Source: CAWCVR01 sp963799105 | GTDB lineage: Bacteria > Acidobacteriota > Terriglobia > Bryobacterales > Bryobacteraceae | Direction of reading: 5' to 3' | Length of the DNA stretch: 64,000 bases | NCBI GenBank assembly: GCA_963799105.1 | Contig: CAWCVR010000007.1 | Location: 248,001 to 312,000, forward strand | Part shown: positions 9,506-18,325 of the stretch, piece after piece | Numbering within the stretch: position 1 is the first letter of the stretch | Layout of the letters: each line of letters begins with the position of its first letter | The notes under the pieces: generated by a model | What the model was told of the DNA's origin: nothing | The model's input: only the letters and a program-made list of their open reading frames with translations | Database searches by the model: none | Position numbers and translations under genes: made by a program

Positions 9506-11464
9506 ATGTCCGAGTTTTGGAGTGTGTTTCGGGACAAGTGTGCCGGTGTCCGTTCCGGAAGCCGGATCGTTACCTTTCTAACCGCCGCCATAGCGGCAAC
9601 CTGCGGAACGGCGTTCGCGCAGGTCCAGGCCAACCCGTTCCTCGACGATTCCACCGTGCAGGTAATCAACCTCACCATGGCTCCGAGCGACTGGGCGGCG
9701 CTGCAGCAGAACTACCTGCTGGATACCTACTATCACGCGACCTTCGTTTGGAACGGGATGAGCGAGGACATAGGCATCCGCTCGCACGGCGGGGGCAGCC
9801 GCAGTCCCGTCAAGCCCAGCCTGGACCTCAATTTCGCCCACTACACCAAGACCCAGACGTTTCTCGGCCTGCCCTTCGTCCTTCTTAAGGCGAACAACGA
9901 AGACCCCTCCAACCTGCGTGAATGGATCTCCATGAAGCTGTTTCGAAAAATGGGGATTCCGGCTCCGCGGGAAGCGCCCGCACAGGTGTTTCTCAATGGC
10001 CGGATCCTGGGCTTCTATTACATCGTCGAGCACCTGGACGTGACGTTTCTGCAACGGGACTTCGGGGAATCCGGGGGGTATCTCTACGAGTGGCAATCGG
10101 TTGGAGGGCTTAACTACGACTTCGGGAATCTGGGGACGGACCCGAACCTGTACTTGCAGTTTCTGGATTTGAAAACCGATCAAACCGCGCCCGACCTACA
10201 GACGTTCGAGAACCTGGTGCAGGTGATCAATCAGCCGGCCAGCGCCACGTTCACCAACGACGCGTTCATCGCCGCTCTCTCCCAGTATCTCGACCCGAAG
10301 CAGTTCCTGACTTATGGGGCCACTGAGCAGGTGCTTTCCAGCTCGGACAGCCTGATTGGCGGCCAGCAGGGGATGAACAACTTCGACCTCTATCAATTTG
10401 CCGGCGGCACGGTCTACTACTTCGTCCCTTGGGACAAGGACATGACTTTCTCGGACGCGGCCAGGGATATCTTCGACGGCATCTCGAACGGTCCCAACAT
10501 CAACCTGCTGGCGGCTCGTCTGGCCGGCATCCCGCAGTACCTCCAGGTTTACTTGAATGCGCTGGTGGAAGCGGCCAACTTGATGGGCGGCACGGGCGGA
10601 TGGGCGGATCTGGAGCTCGCCCGCGAATTCGGAGTGATTCAAGCCGCCGCCCTCAACGATCCTAACAGCCCGTGCGGGGACATGGTCACCATCTGCGGCA
10701 ATCCGGGTTTCGAAACCAGCGTTCAGGGGCTTCACCAGGTTCTGGTATCCCGATCGAGCTTTGTGCTCTCCGAAGCCGTCGGCGCCGGGTGGCAACCTTT
10801 TACGGCCGGCCCCCAGATCGCCGCGGCGGGGATTACCGGGCTGGCCGGGTATCCGGAACTGTCACCGGGCGGGATTTCATTCGTTCAGGGAACCGGCTTG
10901 GCGGCGACTGGTCAAGCCGACGCCGCGCCGCTGCCGCGCGTGCTCGGGAACTCGTACGTAGCGGTCGAGGGCGTGCGCGCCCCGCTGTTCACCACGGCGG
11001 CCGGCATCCTCGAGTTTCAAGTGCCGGGCGACATACCGGTGGGCGACGCCTCGGTCGTGGTATCGAACAACGGCAACATGAGCGCCGCGGTGGATATGGA
11101 TATGCAGGCGTCGACACCTGCCATCCTGGCCGTGGTCAACGCGGATGGTTCGACGCTAACGGCCGCGGGCACCGCCGTTGCCGGGGAGACCATTGTGCTG
11201 TATGCCGCCGGACTCGGTGCGGTTAATGGCAACCTGGCGATCGGCGCAGCCGAGCCTGCCACTCCGGCTCTCACAACGGTCACGGTGCCGCAGGTCAGTC
11301 TCGGCGGCGTGCCGTTGACGGTCACTTTCTCCGGGTTGGCGCCCGGGTTTGTGGGCCTGTATCAAGTCAACGCCGTAGTTCCTTCCGCTTCGGGACAAGC
11401 CAGCTTCACCGGGCCGCTCACACTCACGATGAACGGACAGACGGCGTCCTGGCAACCACAATAG
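9506..11464 (+). CDS. Secreted CotH-like protein with Solibacter-type C-terminal module
   Basis: A 652-residue exported protein. After a basic start and hydrophobic signal (IVTFLTAAIAATCGTAFAQ), residues about 40-400 resemble CotH kinase-like proteins: IRSHGGGSRSPVKPSLDL (glycine-rich loop and Lys) and FVPWDKDMTF (acidic metal site). CotH of Bacillus is a spore-coat protein kinase; here the substrate is unknown. The last ~200 residues form a beta-rich module with IVLYAAGLGAVNG and GLAPGFVGLYQVN, the module I know as TIGR03437 in Solibacter. The start at 9506 has GAGGGGGGAAG just before it, better than the in-frame ATG at 9470. The 205 bases upstream hold no gene. Confidence 0.8.
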   Translation: MSEFWSVFRDKCAGVRSGSRIVTFLTAAIAATCGTAFAQVQANPFLDDSTVQVINLTMAPSDWAALQQNYLLDTYYHATFVWNGMSEDIGIRSHGGGSRSPVKPSLDLNFAHYTKTQTFLGLPFVLLKANNEDPSNLREWISMKLFRKMGIPAPREAPAQVFLNGRILGFYYIVEHLDVTFLQRDFGESGGYLYEWQSVGGLNYDFGNLGTDPNLYLQFLDLKTDQTAPDLQTFENLVQVINQPASATFTNDAFIAALSQYLDPKQFLTYGATEQVLSSSDSLIGGQQGMNNFDLYQFAGGTVYYFVPWDKDMTFSDAARDIFDGISNGPNINLLAARLAGIPQYLQVYLNALVEAANLMGGTGGWADLELAREFGVIQAAALNDPNSPCGDMVTICGNPGFETSVQGLHQVLVSRSSFVLSEAVGAGWQPFTAGPQIAAAGITGLAGYPELSPGGISFVQGTGLAATGQADAAPLPRVLGNSYVAVEGVRAPLFTTAAGILEFQVPGDIPVGDASVVVSNNGNMSAAVDMDMQASTPAILAVVNADGSTLTAAGTAVAGETIVLYAAGLGAVNGNLAIGAAEPATPALTTVTVPQVSLGGVPLTVTFSGLAPGFVGLYQVNAVVPSASGQASFTGPLTLTMNGQTASWQPQ

Positions 11465-11525
11465 CCGGCTGGCAGGCGGCATTGGCGGGGGGTGCGCGAC
11501 TTGGAAGTGAAGCCCCCCGGGGAAA

Positions 11526-11787
11526 CCCCACGGAACCGCGAGCGTCAGAAGCTGTGAAGAAATCGGCCGGACTGCCGGGTTGACAGACGAAAGCGTCTGT
11601 CCCACATTGCATTCGAAGGACTTGCAGCGAGGTGGGGCAGGCGCTTCCGCCTGCCAACCGATTTCTTCACAGCTTCTCAGCGAGCGGTCCGAGCGGCAGG
11701 CAGCAGGCTGCGTGTGAGAGGCCGCGGGCGCCGGGCAGAGTCGTCCCCCGGTTCGGGCCGCTCGCTGACGCTCGCGGTTCCGTGGGG
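11526..11787 (+). repeat. Nested inverted repeats in a 645-bp gene-free stretch
   Basis: The gap 11465-12109 has no convincing gene but three nested layers. Outer arms of 23 bases are at 11526-11548 and 11765-11787 (begin CCCCACGGAACCGCGAGCG, perfect reverse complements). Inside them are 20-base arms at 11547-11566 and 11658-11677 (AGAAGCTGTGAAGAAATCGG, perfect). Inside those lie a hairpin at 11582-11601 (GACAGACG-AAAG-CGTCTGTC) and a GTGGGGCAGG palindrome at 11632-11655. The right outer arm is followed by unrelated sequence. This looks like repeat elements inserted one inside another. Confidence 0.85.
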
Positions 11788-12109
11788 GACCCAGAGCGGT
11801 TGCCGCGATCTCGTCGCTTCCATGCCGCGCATTCATTGACGGGGACCTGGGCGCTGGCGTGGGCGCGGTGGTATCATAATAGGTGAATGAGGATAGGGTT
11901 TACCCCCGAAGTGTTCTTGGACAGCCGTAGACCTCATCTTCCCCCCGCCTGCCACGCGTCGCAGGATATCCGGATCCCTCGCACAACCCGCCCACCGGGT
12001 TCCATCCGGAAATCCATGCCTTCGGAAGAACGGCCGGCGGTGAGCAATTGCCCGATCGGTATGGTCTAACGCCACCAGGCCGATAGGGCAGGAGAGTGGG
12101 ATTCCGCGC

Positions 12110-13411
12110 ATGTTTGTGGCTGAAAGGGACGGTCGATATCGACTCACGCGCCGTGGGTTCATGCTGGCCTCGGCCGGCGCCATAGGTCTCGGGACCCGGA
12201 AGAGAGCCAAGGCCGGGTCTGCGACTGCATGGAGTGTTGTGGTAGTGCCCGATCCGCAATACATGGCCGCCGCTCCCGTTTGTGCCAATGCACCCGCCGG
12301 CTACGACAATCTGATGGAATGGATTGTCGGGAACCGGAACTTGCCGGTGGACGGAGTGCCGCTCGGCATCAAGGCGGCCATCTGCGTGGGCGACTGCGTG
12401 AACAGCGCCGATCCCGTGTATGGCGCTCAGGCCATGATCGCGGCCAAGGCCTGGAGCCGTCTGGACGCGGCCGGCATCCACCGGCAGATGGTGCCCGGCA
12501 ATCACGACTGGGTGGAGGGGGGCGGTTTCGGCTTCTGTCGCGACGACGCGCACCTGGATCCATTGTGGACCGGGAGCAACCCGTTCGGCGCAAGTGCGCT
12601 GGCTTCGGTGCTGGGCTCCGGCATGCGGCTGGCCGGTTCGGGCGACATGGCCTATTGGGGCGGATCGTACAGTTCCAGCGGTGCGAACACCTACACCACG
12701 ATGAACATCGGGGACCGGCAAATCCTGATGATCGGGTTGGAGTTCTTTCCCAGGTCTAAGGTTCTGAACTGGGCCAAGAGCGTTCACGACGCTCACCCCT
12801 ACCACGAATGTTGGATCACCACGCATTCCTACCTTTCCGACCAGGATAGCGTTTCCACGAATCCGGATGCCCCGACCAACCGGGTGTCTCGCGGGACCGG
12901 CGCCGTCAACAACTGCTGGGGTCCCGACGCCTACGCGCTGGGCGCGGCCCCGGCCTCCAACAGCGGCGACGAGATGTGGAACGGCAGCGATGCGACCTGG
13001 GCCGACGGGTTGAAATCGTTTACCAACCTGACTGCCGTCTTTTCAGGGCATTGGATCAACCCGGCGTGCGATGGCGGGTGGTTCTGGCAGCGCAACTACC
13101 CCCAATCCGCCTCCTCGCGGGGACAAAGAGTGTTGGAAGTCTTCGCGAATTGGCAGGAGTTGGACAATGCCACGCACTGCGGCGGGAACCCTCCGGATGC
13201 CGATGCCGACTCCGGACACCTGGTGATTCTGCGTTTCCGGGAGGACTTGGTTCCACGGGTGGTGGAGGCATTCGCGCTTTCGACCAATTCCGGCAAGTGG
13301 TATGGCCCCAAGGGGAGCGTCCCGGCGACAGGCCCGATTCAACTCTTCAGCCTGAATTCTCCCGGCATCCCTCCGGCCCGACGTAACCCGCAGGGAACTT
13401 CGCGGAAATGA
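12110..13411 (+). CDS. Tat-exported metallophosphoesterase
   Basis: A 433-residue protein. A twin-arginine signal is visible (LTRRGFMLASAGAIGLG), so it should be exported folded. The calcineurin-like metal motifs appear in order: VVPDPQ (in place of the usual DxH), CVGDCVN, VPGNHDW, THSYL and SGHW. It is probably a phosphodiesterase or phosphomonoesterase acting outside the membrane. An AGGAGAG site lies 14 bases before the ATG at 12110, which is a little distant. The unusual 'PDPQ' first motif is shared by some extracellular acidobacterial members; substrate unknown. Confidence 0.82.
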   Translation: MFVAERDGRYRLTRRGFMLASAGAIGLGTRKRAKAGSATAWSVVVVPDPQYMAAAPVCANAPAGYDNLMEWIVGNRNLPVDGVPLGIKAAICVGDCVNSADPVYGAQAMIAAKAWSRLDAAGIHRQMVPGNHDWVEGGGFGFCRDDAHLDPLWTGSNPFGASALASVLGSGMRLAGSGDMAYWGGSYSSSGANTYTTMNIGDRQILMIGLEFFPRSKVLNWAKSVHDAHPYHECWITTHSYLSDQDSVSTNPDAPTNRVSRGTGAVNNCWGPDAYALGAAPASNSGDEMWNGSDATWADGLKSFTNLTAVFSGHWINPACDGGWFWQRNYPQSASSRGQRVLEVFANWQELDNATHCGGNPPDADADSGHLVILRFREDLVPRVVEAFALSTNSGKWYGPKGSVPATGPIQLFSLNSPGIPPARRNPQGTSRK

Positions 13412-13434
13412 GTGCGGCCGGACGGCCGGCGGGC

Positions 13435-13839
13435 TCAGATCGCTTCCACCAGACGATCGGCGGGCAACTGGCGGACCCACGCCACTTGCGCCGGGGTCTC
13501 GGGAACGATTTGTCCACGGGCTGAGCTGACCACTTCAAGCGCCTTGCCGGCCGGGACACCGGAGGTCACCAACACCCCGGCCGCGATCAACCCGGAACGT
13601 CCGATGCCTTGGCGGCAATGAACCGCAACGTCAAGGCGAGCGCGTCCAAGGTTGAACGCGGGCACGCCGCGGTCGGGCATTGGAAACGAAACGAAACGGA
13701 TACGGTTCGACCCAGCCGCGAGTCCGGCGCGGCGCCAACCGCCGGCCTCGTCTTCCAACCAGTCTCCACCCCGCGGGCGCGTGACGATTGCCAGCCGGCC
13801 GCGCCAGGGGCCCGGTATCGGGAATAGATCGGGGTTCAT
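13435..13839 (-). CDS. Cysteine (dual-specificity-like) protein phosphatase, internally shortened
   Basis: A 134-residue protein. The phosphatase P-loop is intact (VHCRQGIGRSG, the Cx5R motif) and the N-terminus (DLFPIPGPWRGRLAIV) and C-terminus (VPETPAQVAWVRQL) match full-length bacterial relatives. Family members are usually about 160-170 residues. Here the segment between GLAAG and IRFVSFP, and that between RGVPAF and VAVHCRQ, are much shorter, removing the usual WPD-like and helical parts. Both deletions are in frame. It may be a decaying or inactive copy. It faces the phosphoesterase gene tail to tail. Confidence 0.65.
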   Translation of the reverse strand: MNPDLFPIPGPWRGRLAIVTRPRGGDWLEDEAGGWRRAGLAAGSNRIRFVSFPMPDRGVPAFNLGRARLDVAVHCRQGIGRSGLIAAGVLVTSGVPAGKALEVVSSARGQIVPETPAQVAWVRQLPADRLVEAI

Positions 13840-13860
13840 GGTCTTTCTCCATTATCTCTT

Positions 13861-14306
13861 GAGCACAGGCGAACGCCCTGCCCTCGCCCGGCCGGCGGTC
13901 CTGACACGGAACCGCGATGCGTGAGCGAGCGGCCCGGGGTGGCCGCGGGAATCGATGCGCTGTGCTCCGGCCGCTCCCTTACGGTCGCGGTTCCGTTATC
14001 TCCCGTGAGCACAGGCGAACGCCCTGCCCTCGCCCGGCCGGCAGTCCTGTCACGGAACCGCGATGCGTGAGCGAGCGGCCCGGAGTGGCCGCGGGAATCG
14101 AAGCGCTGTGCTCCGGCCGCTCCCTTACGGTCGCGGTTCCGTTATCTCCCGTGAGCACAGGCGAACGCCCTGCCCTCGCCCGGCCGGCAGTCCTGTCACG
14201 GAACCGCGATGCGTGAGCGAGCGGCCCGGAGTGGCCGCGGGAATCGAAGTGCCGAGCGCCGGCCGGGCCGCTCCGGCCGCTCCCTTACGGTCGCGGTTCC
14301 GTGTCA
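13861..14306 (+). repeat. 146-bp tandem repeat, three copies
   Basis: Units begin at 13861, 14007 and 14153 (GAGCACAGGCGAACGCCC), an exact 146-base spacing. The third unit is slightly longer and diverges near 14250. Each unit contains CGGAACCGCGATGCGTGAGCGAGCGG and an inverted partner GGCCGCTCCCTTACGGTCGCGGTTCCG, so each can fold as a long imperfect hairpin. The last unit runs into the end of lpxK and supplies its final codons and stop. There are no spacers, so this is not CRISPR. It occupies the whole gap 13850-14284. Confidence 0.9.
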
Positions 14307-15343
14307 GGGGCGCGCGCGCCCATCCGCCGCTCGATCTCATCCATCAGTTCTTCCTCGCGGTCGATCTCCATGGTCACCTTCAGCCAATAGAGCGGCAGCG
14401 GATCGAGCAGGCCGGCGGCGGACTCGCACAGGTTCACGGCGTCCTTCTCGGTGGTCAGCACGGCGGTGGCATTCCGGCCCGCGAACTGGTGCGCCAGGCA
14501 GCGGAGCTCGCCCGGACGGTAGCGGTGGTGGTCGTCGAAATCCACCCAGTCGGCCAGTTCGATCCCCATGGCGCGCAAGGTGCGGCGGAACGATTCGGGA
14601 TTGCCGAGGCCGCAGAAGACCGCGGCGCGGCCAAAGGGAGGAGATGCCGCGGGGTAGACTTGGCCGGTCGAGTGCTCGATCCAGGCGCGCGGCGCCACGG
14701 AGGCGCGGAAGACCGGCGCCCGCGGGTTCCACTGGCGCAGGACGTGCTCCATGGCGTCGCCCAAATCGGAGAAACCGTCGCGGGTGATGAGAAAGATGCC
14801 GGCGCGCGCCAGGCTTTCGGGCGGTTCGCGCAGGCGGCCGAGCGGAAACAAGTTGCCGCCGCCCAGGGGATCGAGCGCGTCGAGCAGCACGATATCCACG
14901 TCGCGGGCCAGCAGCAGGTGCTGGAAGCCGTCGTCCAGCAGCATCGCGTCGACATCGAAATTCCGGCGCAGCAGCATGCCCGTCTGCCAGCGGCCGGCGC
15001 CGACGCCCACGGGAGCGAGGCGCGAGCGGACGAAGATCAGCGGCTCGTCGCCGGATTGCACGGCGGTCACGTCGGCCCCGGGCCCGAGCGCCAGGTGGGC
15101 TTCCGGCGTGCCGCGCTTGTAGCCGCGCGTGAGGATGCCCGGCTTGTGGCCGCGCTCGATGAGCAACTCGGCCAGGCGCAGCACGCAGGGCGTCTTGCCG
15201 GTGCCGCCCATCACCAGGTTGCCGACGCTGATCACGGGGACGTCGAGCGAGCGCTGGGCGCGCACATCCCGCTCGCGGCGCCAGCGGCCGCCCCATTCCC
15301 ACACGCGCGAGAGTGCGCCGCCGAGCACCAGCCACGGCCACAC
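14285..15343 (-). CDS. lpxK: Tetraacyldisaccharide 4'-kinase (lipid A)
   Basis: A 352-residue protein that phosphorylates the lipid A disaccharide at the 4' position on the inner membrane. The P-loop is in VGNLVMGGTGKTP; AMLLDDGFQH carries the conserved DDGFQH, and VLTTEKDAVNL the TTEKDA motif. An N-terminal membrane-associated helix precedes (WPWLVLGGALSRVW). No ATG fits: the GTG at 15343 is the best start and gives normal length, although the frame stays open to 15529. The last residues (DTEPRP, TAA) are encoded by the palindromic repeat. It lies directly downstream of waaA on the same strand. Confidence 0.85.
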   Translation of the reverse strand: MWPWLVLGGALSRVWEWGGRWRRERDVRAQRSLDVPVISVGNLVMGGTGKTPCVLRLAELLIERGHKPGILTRGYKRGTPEAHLALGPGADVTAVQSGDEPLIFVRSRLAPVGVGAGRWQTGMLLRRNFDVDAMLLDDGFQHLLLARDVDIVLLDALDPLGGGNLFPLGRLREPPESLARAGIFLITRDGFSDLGDAMEHVLRQWNPRAPVFRASVAPRAWIEHSTGQVYPAASPPFGRAAVFCGLGNPESFRRTLRAMGIELADWVDFDDHHRYRPGELRCLAHQFAGRNATAVLTTEKDAVNLCESAAGLLDPLPLYWLKVTMEIDREEELMDEIERRMGARAPDTEPRP

Positions 15344-16682
15344 GGGGAGGTACCGGGGCAAGTGGAGCGCGATGCAGTTCCCGGATGGCGGCGGCGGCGC
15401 GAGCGCTGGCGCCGCGGCTGGCCTGGGCGCGGACCAGGGCGCGGCGGCCGATTTCCGCGGCGCGCGCCGGGTCGTCGAGCAATCGTCCCACTGCCCCGGC
15501 CAGATCCGCGGCGCAGGCGATCTCCACACAGGCGCCGGCGGCGCGGAATTCGTCGGCGATGGCCTGGAAGTTTTCCATGTGCGGACCCATCACCACCGGC
15601 TTGGCGAATAGGGCCGGCTCGAGGATGTTATGGCCGCCGCGCTGGGCCAGCGTCCCGCCCATAAACACCACGCCGGCCACCGGGAACAGGCCGCTCAACT
15701 CGCCGATGGTGTCGAGCAGAAGCGCGCAGGGAGTGGAAACGGTGATGGAGGCGTCAAGCTGGGAGCGCCGCACCGTGCGCACGCCGGCGGCTTCCAGCTT
15801 GCGGGCCACGGCGTCGAAACGCTCCGGCTTGCGCGGGGCAAGCAATAGCATCAGGCCGGGATGGCGCGGAGCCAGGGCGCGGAAGGCGGCGATGACGGCG
15901 TCGTCTTCGTCGGGGTCGCCCGCAGAAGCGGGCGGCATGGTGCTGGCAGCTACCCAGACTTGCACGGGACCCACGCGATCGAGCAGGGCCAGCACGGGAG
16001 ATCCCGGTTCGGCCGGACGGGCTTCGAAATCGTGTTTGAAGTTCCCGTTGACGAGCGTGCGCTCGGGTGGCGCGCCGATTTCGAGGAAGCGCTGGCGCAT
16101 GCTCTCGGTCTGGGTCAGCACGGCGTCGGCCGCCGGCAGGACGGCGCGGAACAGCGGGGCGAAGCGGCGGTAGCGGGGTAGTGCGCGGTCGGAAATACGG
16201 CCGTTGACCAGCGCCAGGCCGGCGCCGGTGCGTTTGACCTCGCGGAACAGGTTGGGCCAGATTTCGGTCTCGGCCACCACCACCACCGAGGGGCGCAGGC
16301 AGCGCAGAACGCGGCGGACGCTCGCGGCATAGTCCAGCGGCGCATAGAAGACGCCGTCGGCCAGGCCGCGCAGTTTTTCGCCGGCGGTGGCGCGGCCGGC
16401 CAGGGTGGTAGTGGAAACGAAGATGCGGCTGCGGGGGCATTGCCGCCGCGCCTGGCGGAGGAACTCCAGCGACGAAAGCACTTCGCCCACCGAAACCGCA
16501 TGCAACCAGATGGCTCCCGGACCGGTCTGTTTAAAAGAGGATGGAAGATACCCGAGACGCTGGGCCAGAGAGGGCCAGTAACCGCGATTCTTCAGCCCGC
16601 GCCAAAGGAAATACAATAGGACCAAGGGTAGCGCCAGCCACTGAAGGAGCCGGTAGAGGAAATAGATGCCTTTTACTTTCAA
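15344..16682 (-). CDS. waaA: 3-deoxy-D-manno-octulosonic acid transferase (Kdo transferase)
   Basis: About 445 residues of a GT30 Kdo transferase, which adds Kdo to lipid IVA. Visible features: an N-terminal membrane anchor (YRLLQWLALPLVLLYFLW), IWLHAVSVGEV with the catalytic Glu region, VVVVAETEIWPNLF, and the C-terminal donor-site region GGTLAQRGGHNILEPALF. The start is probably the TTG at 16682; no ATG is near. Similarity stops around 15350, but this frame has no stop until 14337, running through lpxK out of frame. The end given is therefore the end of similarity, not a stop codon. Either a stop was lost or a one-base insertion split a WaaA-LpxK fusion. Confidence 0.8.
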
Positions 16683-17250
16683 ACGTTTGGCTCTATTGAT
16701 GAGTATAGCCGTGGCGTTTGCCGCGGACAAGACAAGCTTCCAGGCGCCGGCGGCGGCCGATATGCCGCACCGGCAGACCGTGGATCGGCTGACCATCGGC
16801 GTGGATGCTTACGATTCGCGCGACAAGATCAAGCTGGCGTTCGGCAAACTCTCGCCCGGCGAGTACGGCATTCTGCCGGTGCTGGTAGCGATCCGGAACG
16901 ATGGCGCCAAGGCCATCCAACTGCGTGGTCTGCGCGTGGAATACGTGGGGCCGCACGGAGATCGCGTGGTGTCGACTCCGGCCAACGAGGTGCGGTACGC
17001 GGTCGGACCCGATCCGCTGGCCGGCCAGCGCCGGGCGGGTCCGATACCGATCAAGAAGAAGAACCCCCTGGATGTGTGGGAGATCGAGGGCCGCGCGTTC
17101 TCCGCGCAGATGCTGCCCCCGGGCAATACGGCGAGCGGATTCTTCTACTTCAACGCGGCGTTGCAGCCGGGGGCGACGTTGTATCTGAGCGGGCTTTCGG
17201 AAGCGGGCAGCGGCCGCGAGCTGGTCTATTTCGAAGTCCCGCTGAATTGA
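16666..17250 (+). CDS. Secreted protein of unknown function
   Basis: A 194-residue protein with a signal peptide (KRLALLMSIAVAFA, cleavage likely after AFA). The mature part looks like a beta-sandwich (GILPVLVAIRNDGAKAIQLRGLRVEYVG), as in proteins that describe a secreted Ig-like domain, with GNTASGFFYFNAALQPG later. I do not recognise a named family. It runs divergently from waaA and their 5' ends overlap by about 17 bases if both starts are right; ATG 16699 is a shorter alternative here but would destroy the signal peptide. Confidence 0.65.
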   Translation: MPFTFKRLALLMSIAVAFAADKTSFQAPAAADMPHRQTVDRLTIGVDAYDSRDKIKLAFGKLSPGEYGILPVLVAIRNDGAKAIQLRGLRVEYVGPHGDRVVSTPANEVRYAVGPDPLAGQRRAGPIPIKKKNPLDVWEIEGRAFSAQMLPPGNTASGFFYFNAALQPGATLYLSGLSEAGSGRELVYFEVPLN

Positions 17251-17311
17251 GACCACGGAAGCCAACGCGCGCTACCGGGGTGCGCGGCTTGGAAGTGGAT
17301 TCGCCGGCATT

Positions 17312-17504
17312 ATGTACTACTACCTGTCAAATTCTTCGCGCGCCGCGACGGTTTTATGTGGGGCAGGCTGGCAGCCTGCGGCCGATTGCGGGTGCCCTCT
17401 GGGCGCGGCCCGGCGAGCGGAGCTCGCCTGCGCGCGAGACGATCTGGCCCCCGGCAGCCCGGAATGTCCCGCGCGGTTGGGTTGCGGCTCTGCTGCTCTG
17501 CGGG
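17312..17504 (+). repeat. Long interspersed repeat, nearly identical to an inverted copy at 54253-54446
   Basis: About 193 bases starting ATGTACTACTACCTGTCAAA and containing TGTGGGGCAGGCTGGCAGCC. The reverse strand of 54253-54446 matches it almost base for base, 37 kb away, with only scattered substitutions. The ACCTGTCAAATTCTTCGC flank is also present, reversed, at 2041-2062 before the SCO gene. It fills most of the 361-base gap 17251-17611. The rest of the gap (17505-17611) shows no gene. Confidence 0.88.
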
Positions 17505-17611
17505 CCTTGCGCTCGCCTACGCTCGGATTCGAGCGGTTTTGCGGGCGAACCGCCTCCCCGCTCGCTACCCGGCCCTTTGACACTGGGCCAGCAGGCTGCT
17601 ACGCTCTGGCC

Positions 17612-18325
17612 GTGAAACATCGCTCGTCTCTGGTCCGCATCACGCGCGCCGGGCTGTTGGCTCTCGTCATAATCGGCGGGGCGCTGGGTCAAGCGCCGGA
17701 CGCGCCGCTCCCGAAGGCCGCGCGCGATGGCGATCTGGCCCGGCTGCGGTCGCTCCTGGACGCCGGCGCCGATCCGAACCAGCGTGACGGCAATGGCAAT
17801 CGTCCTCTGGTCGAGGCGGTGGCTGCCGGCCACGCGGCCGCTGCGCGCTTGCTCCTCGCGGCGGGCGCCAATCCCAACCTCACGTCCGCCGGCGGGCGAA
17901 CTCCACTTATCGAAGCGGCCATCGGTGGACGGATCGAGATCGTGCGTCTGCTGATCGCCTCGGGCGCCGGCATCGACACCGCCGAGCGGGGCGCGGGAAC
18001 GGCGCTCGAAGCCGCCGAACGCGAGGGTCACACCGGGATTGCGGCCCTGCTGCGCCAGTCCGGCGCCCGCACCTCGGGGAGATCGGTGGGAGACAAAGTC
18101 TGCGTCAGACCCTGGAACGGCGACGGATACTGCGGCATGGTCGAGGCCATCGACCGGAACGACTACCACCTGCGGATCACTGAGATCGTGGGCTGCCCCA
18201 ATGGCTGCCCGGCGATGGCGGCGTGCTCGGCCGGCAAGCCAGTCGGCGGCGGCGGCGGCCTCCAGGCCGGGGACACAATCACCGCGGCCAGTTCGTGCCT
18301 CACGCATACGGGAGTGCCAAAATGA
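17612..18325 (+). CDS. Exported ankyrin-repeat protein
   Basis: A 237-residue protein from a GTG start. A hydrophobic signal (AGLLALVIIGGALGQA) is followed by about four ankyrin repeats (LRSLLDAGADPNQRDGNGN, LLLAAGANPNLTSAGGRTP, LLIASGAGIDT, IAALLRQSGA), residues about 35-165. A C-terminal part follows with many Cys and Gly residues (VGCPNGCPAMAACSAG) that could form disulphides outside the cytoplasm. Ankyrin repeats bind proteins; the partner is unknown. The frame is open back to 17312, but that part is the repeat. It overlaps the next gene by ATGA. Confidence 0.75.
   Translation: MKHRSSLVRITRAGLLALVIIGGALGQAPDAPLPKAARDGDLARLRSLLDAGADPNQRDGNGNRPLVEAVAAGHAAAARLLLAAGANPNLTSAGGRTPLIEAAIGGRIEIVRLLIASGAGIDTAERGAGTALEAAEREGHTGIAALLRQSGARTSGRSVGDKVCVRPWNGDGYCGMVEAIDRNDYHLRITEIVGCPNGCPAMAACSAGKPVGGGGGLQAGDTITAASSCLTHTGVPK

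Noticed and set aside
11887..12069. Short plus-strand frame in the gap before the phosphoesterase
   Set aside because: Proline/arginine-rich with no family features; it lies in repeat-rich DNA.
13861..14306. Possible CRISPR array
   Set aside because: The units are contiguous 146-base repeats with no unique spacers and no cas genes are present.
14063..15664. 533-codon open frame on the plus strand
   Set aside because: It is antisense to lpxK/waaA and starts inside the tandem repeat; composition is low-complexity.
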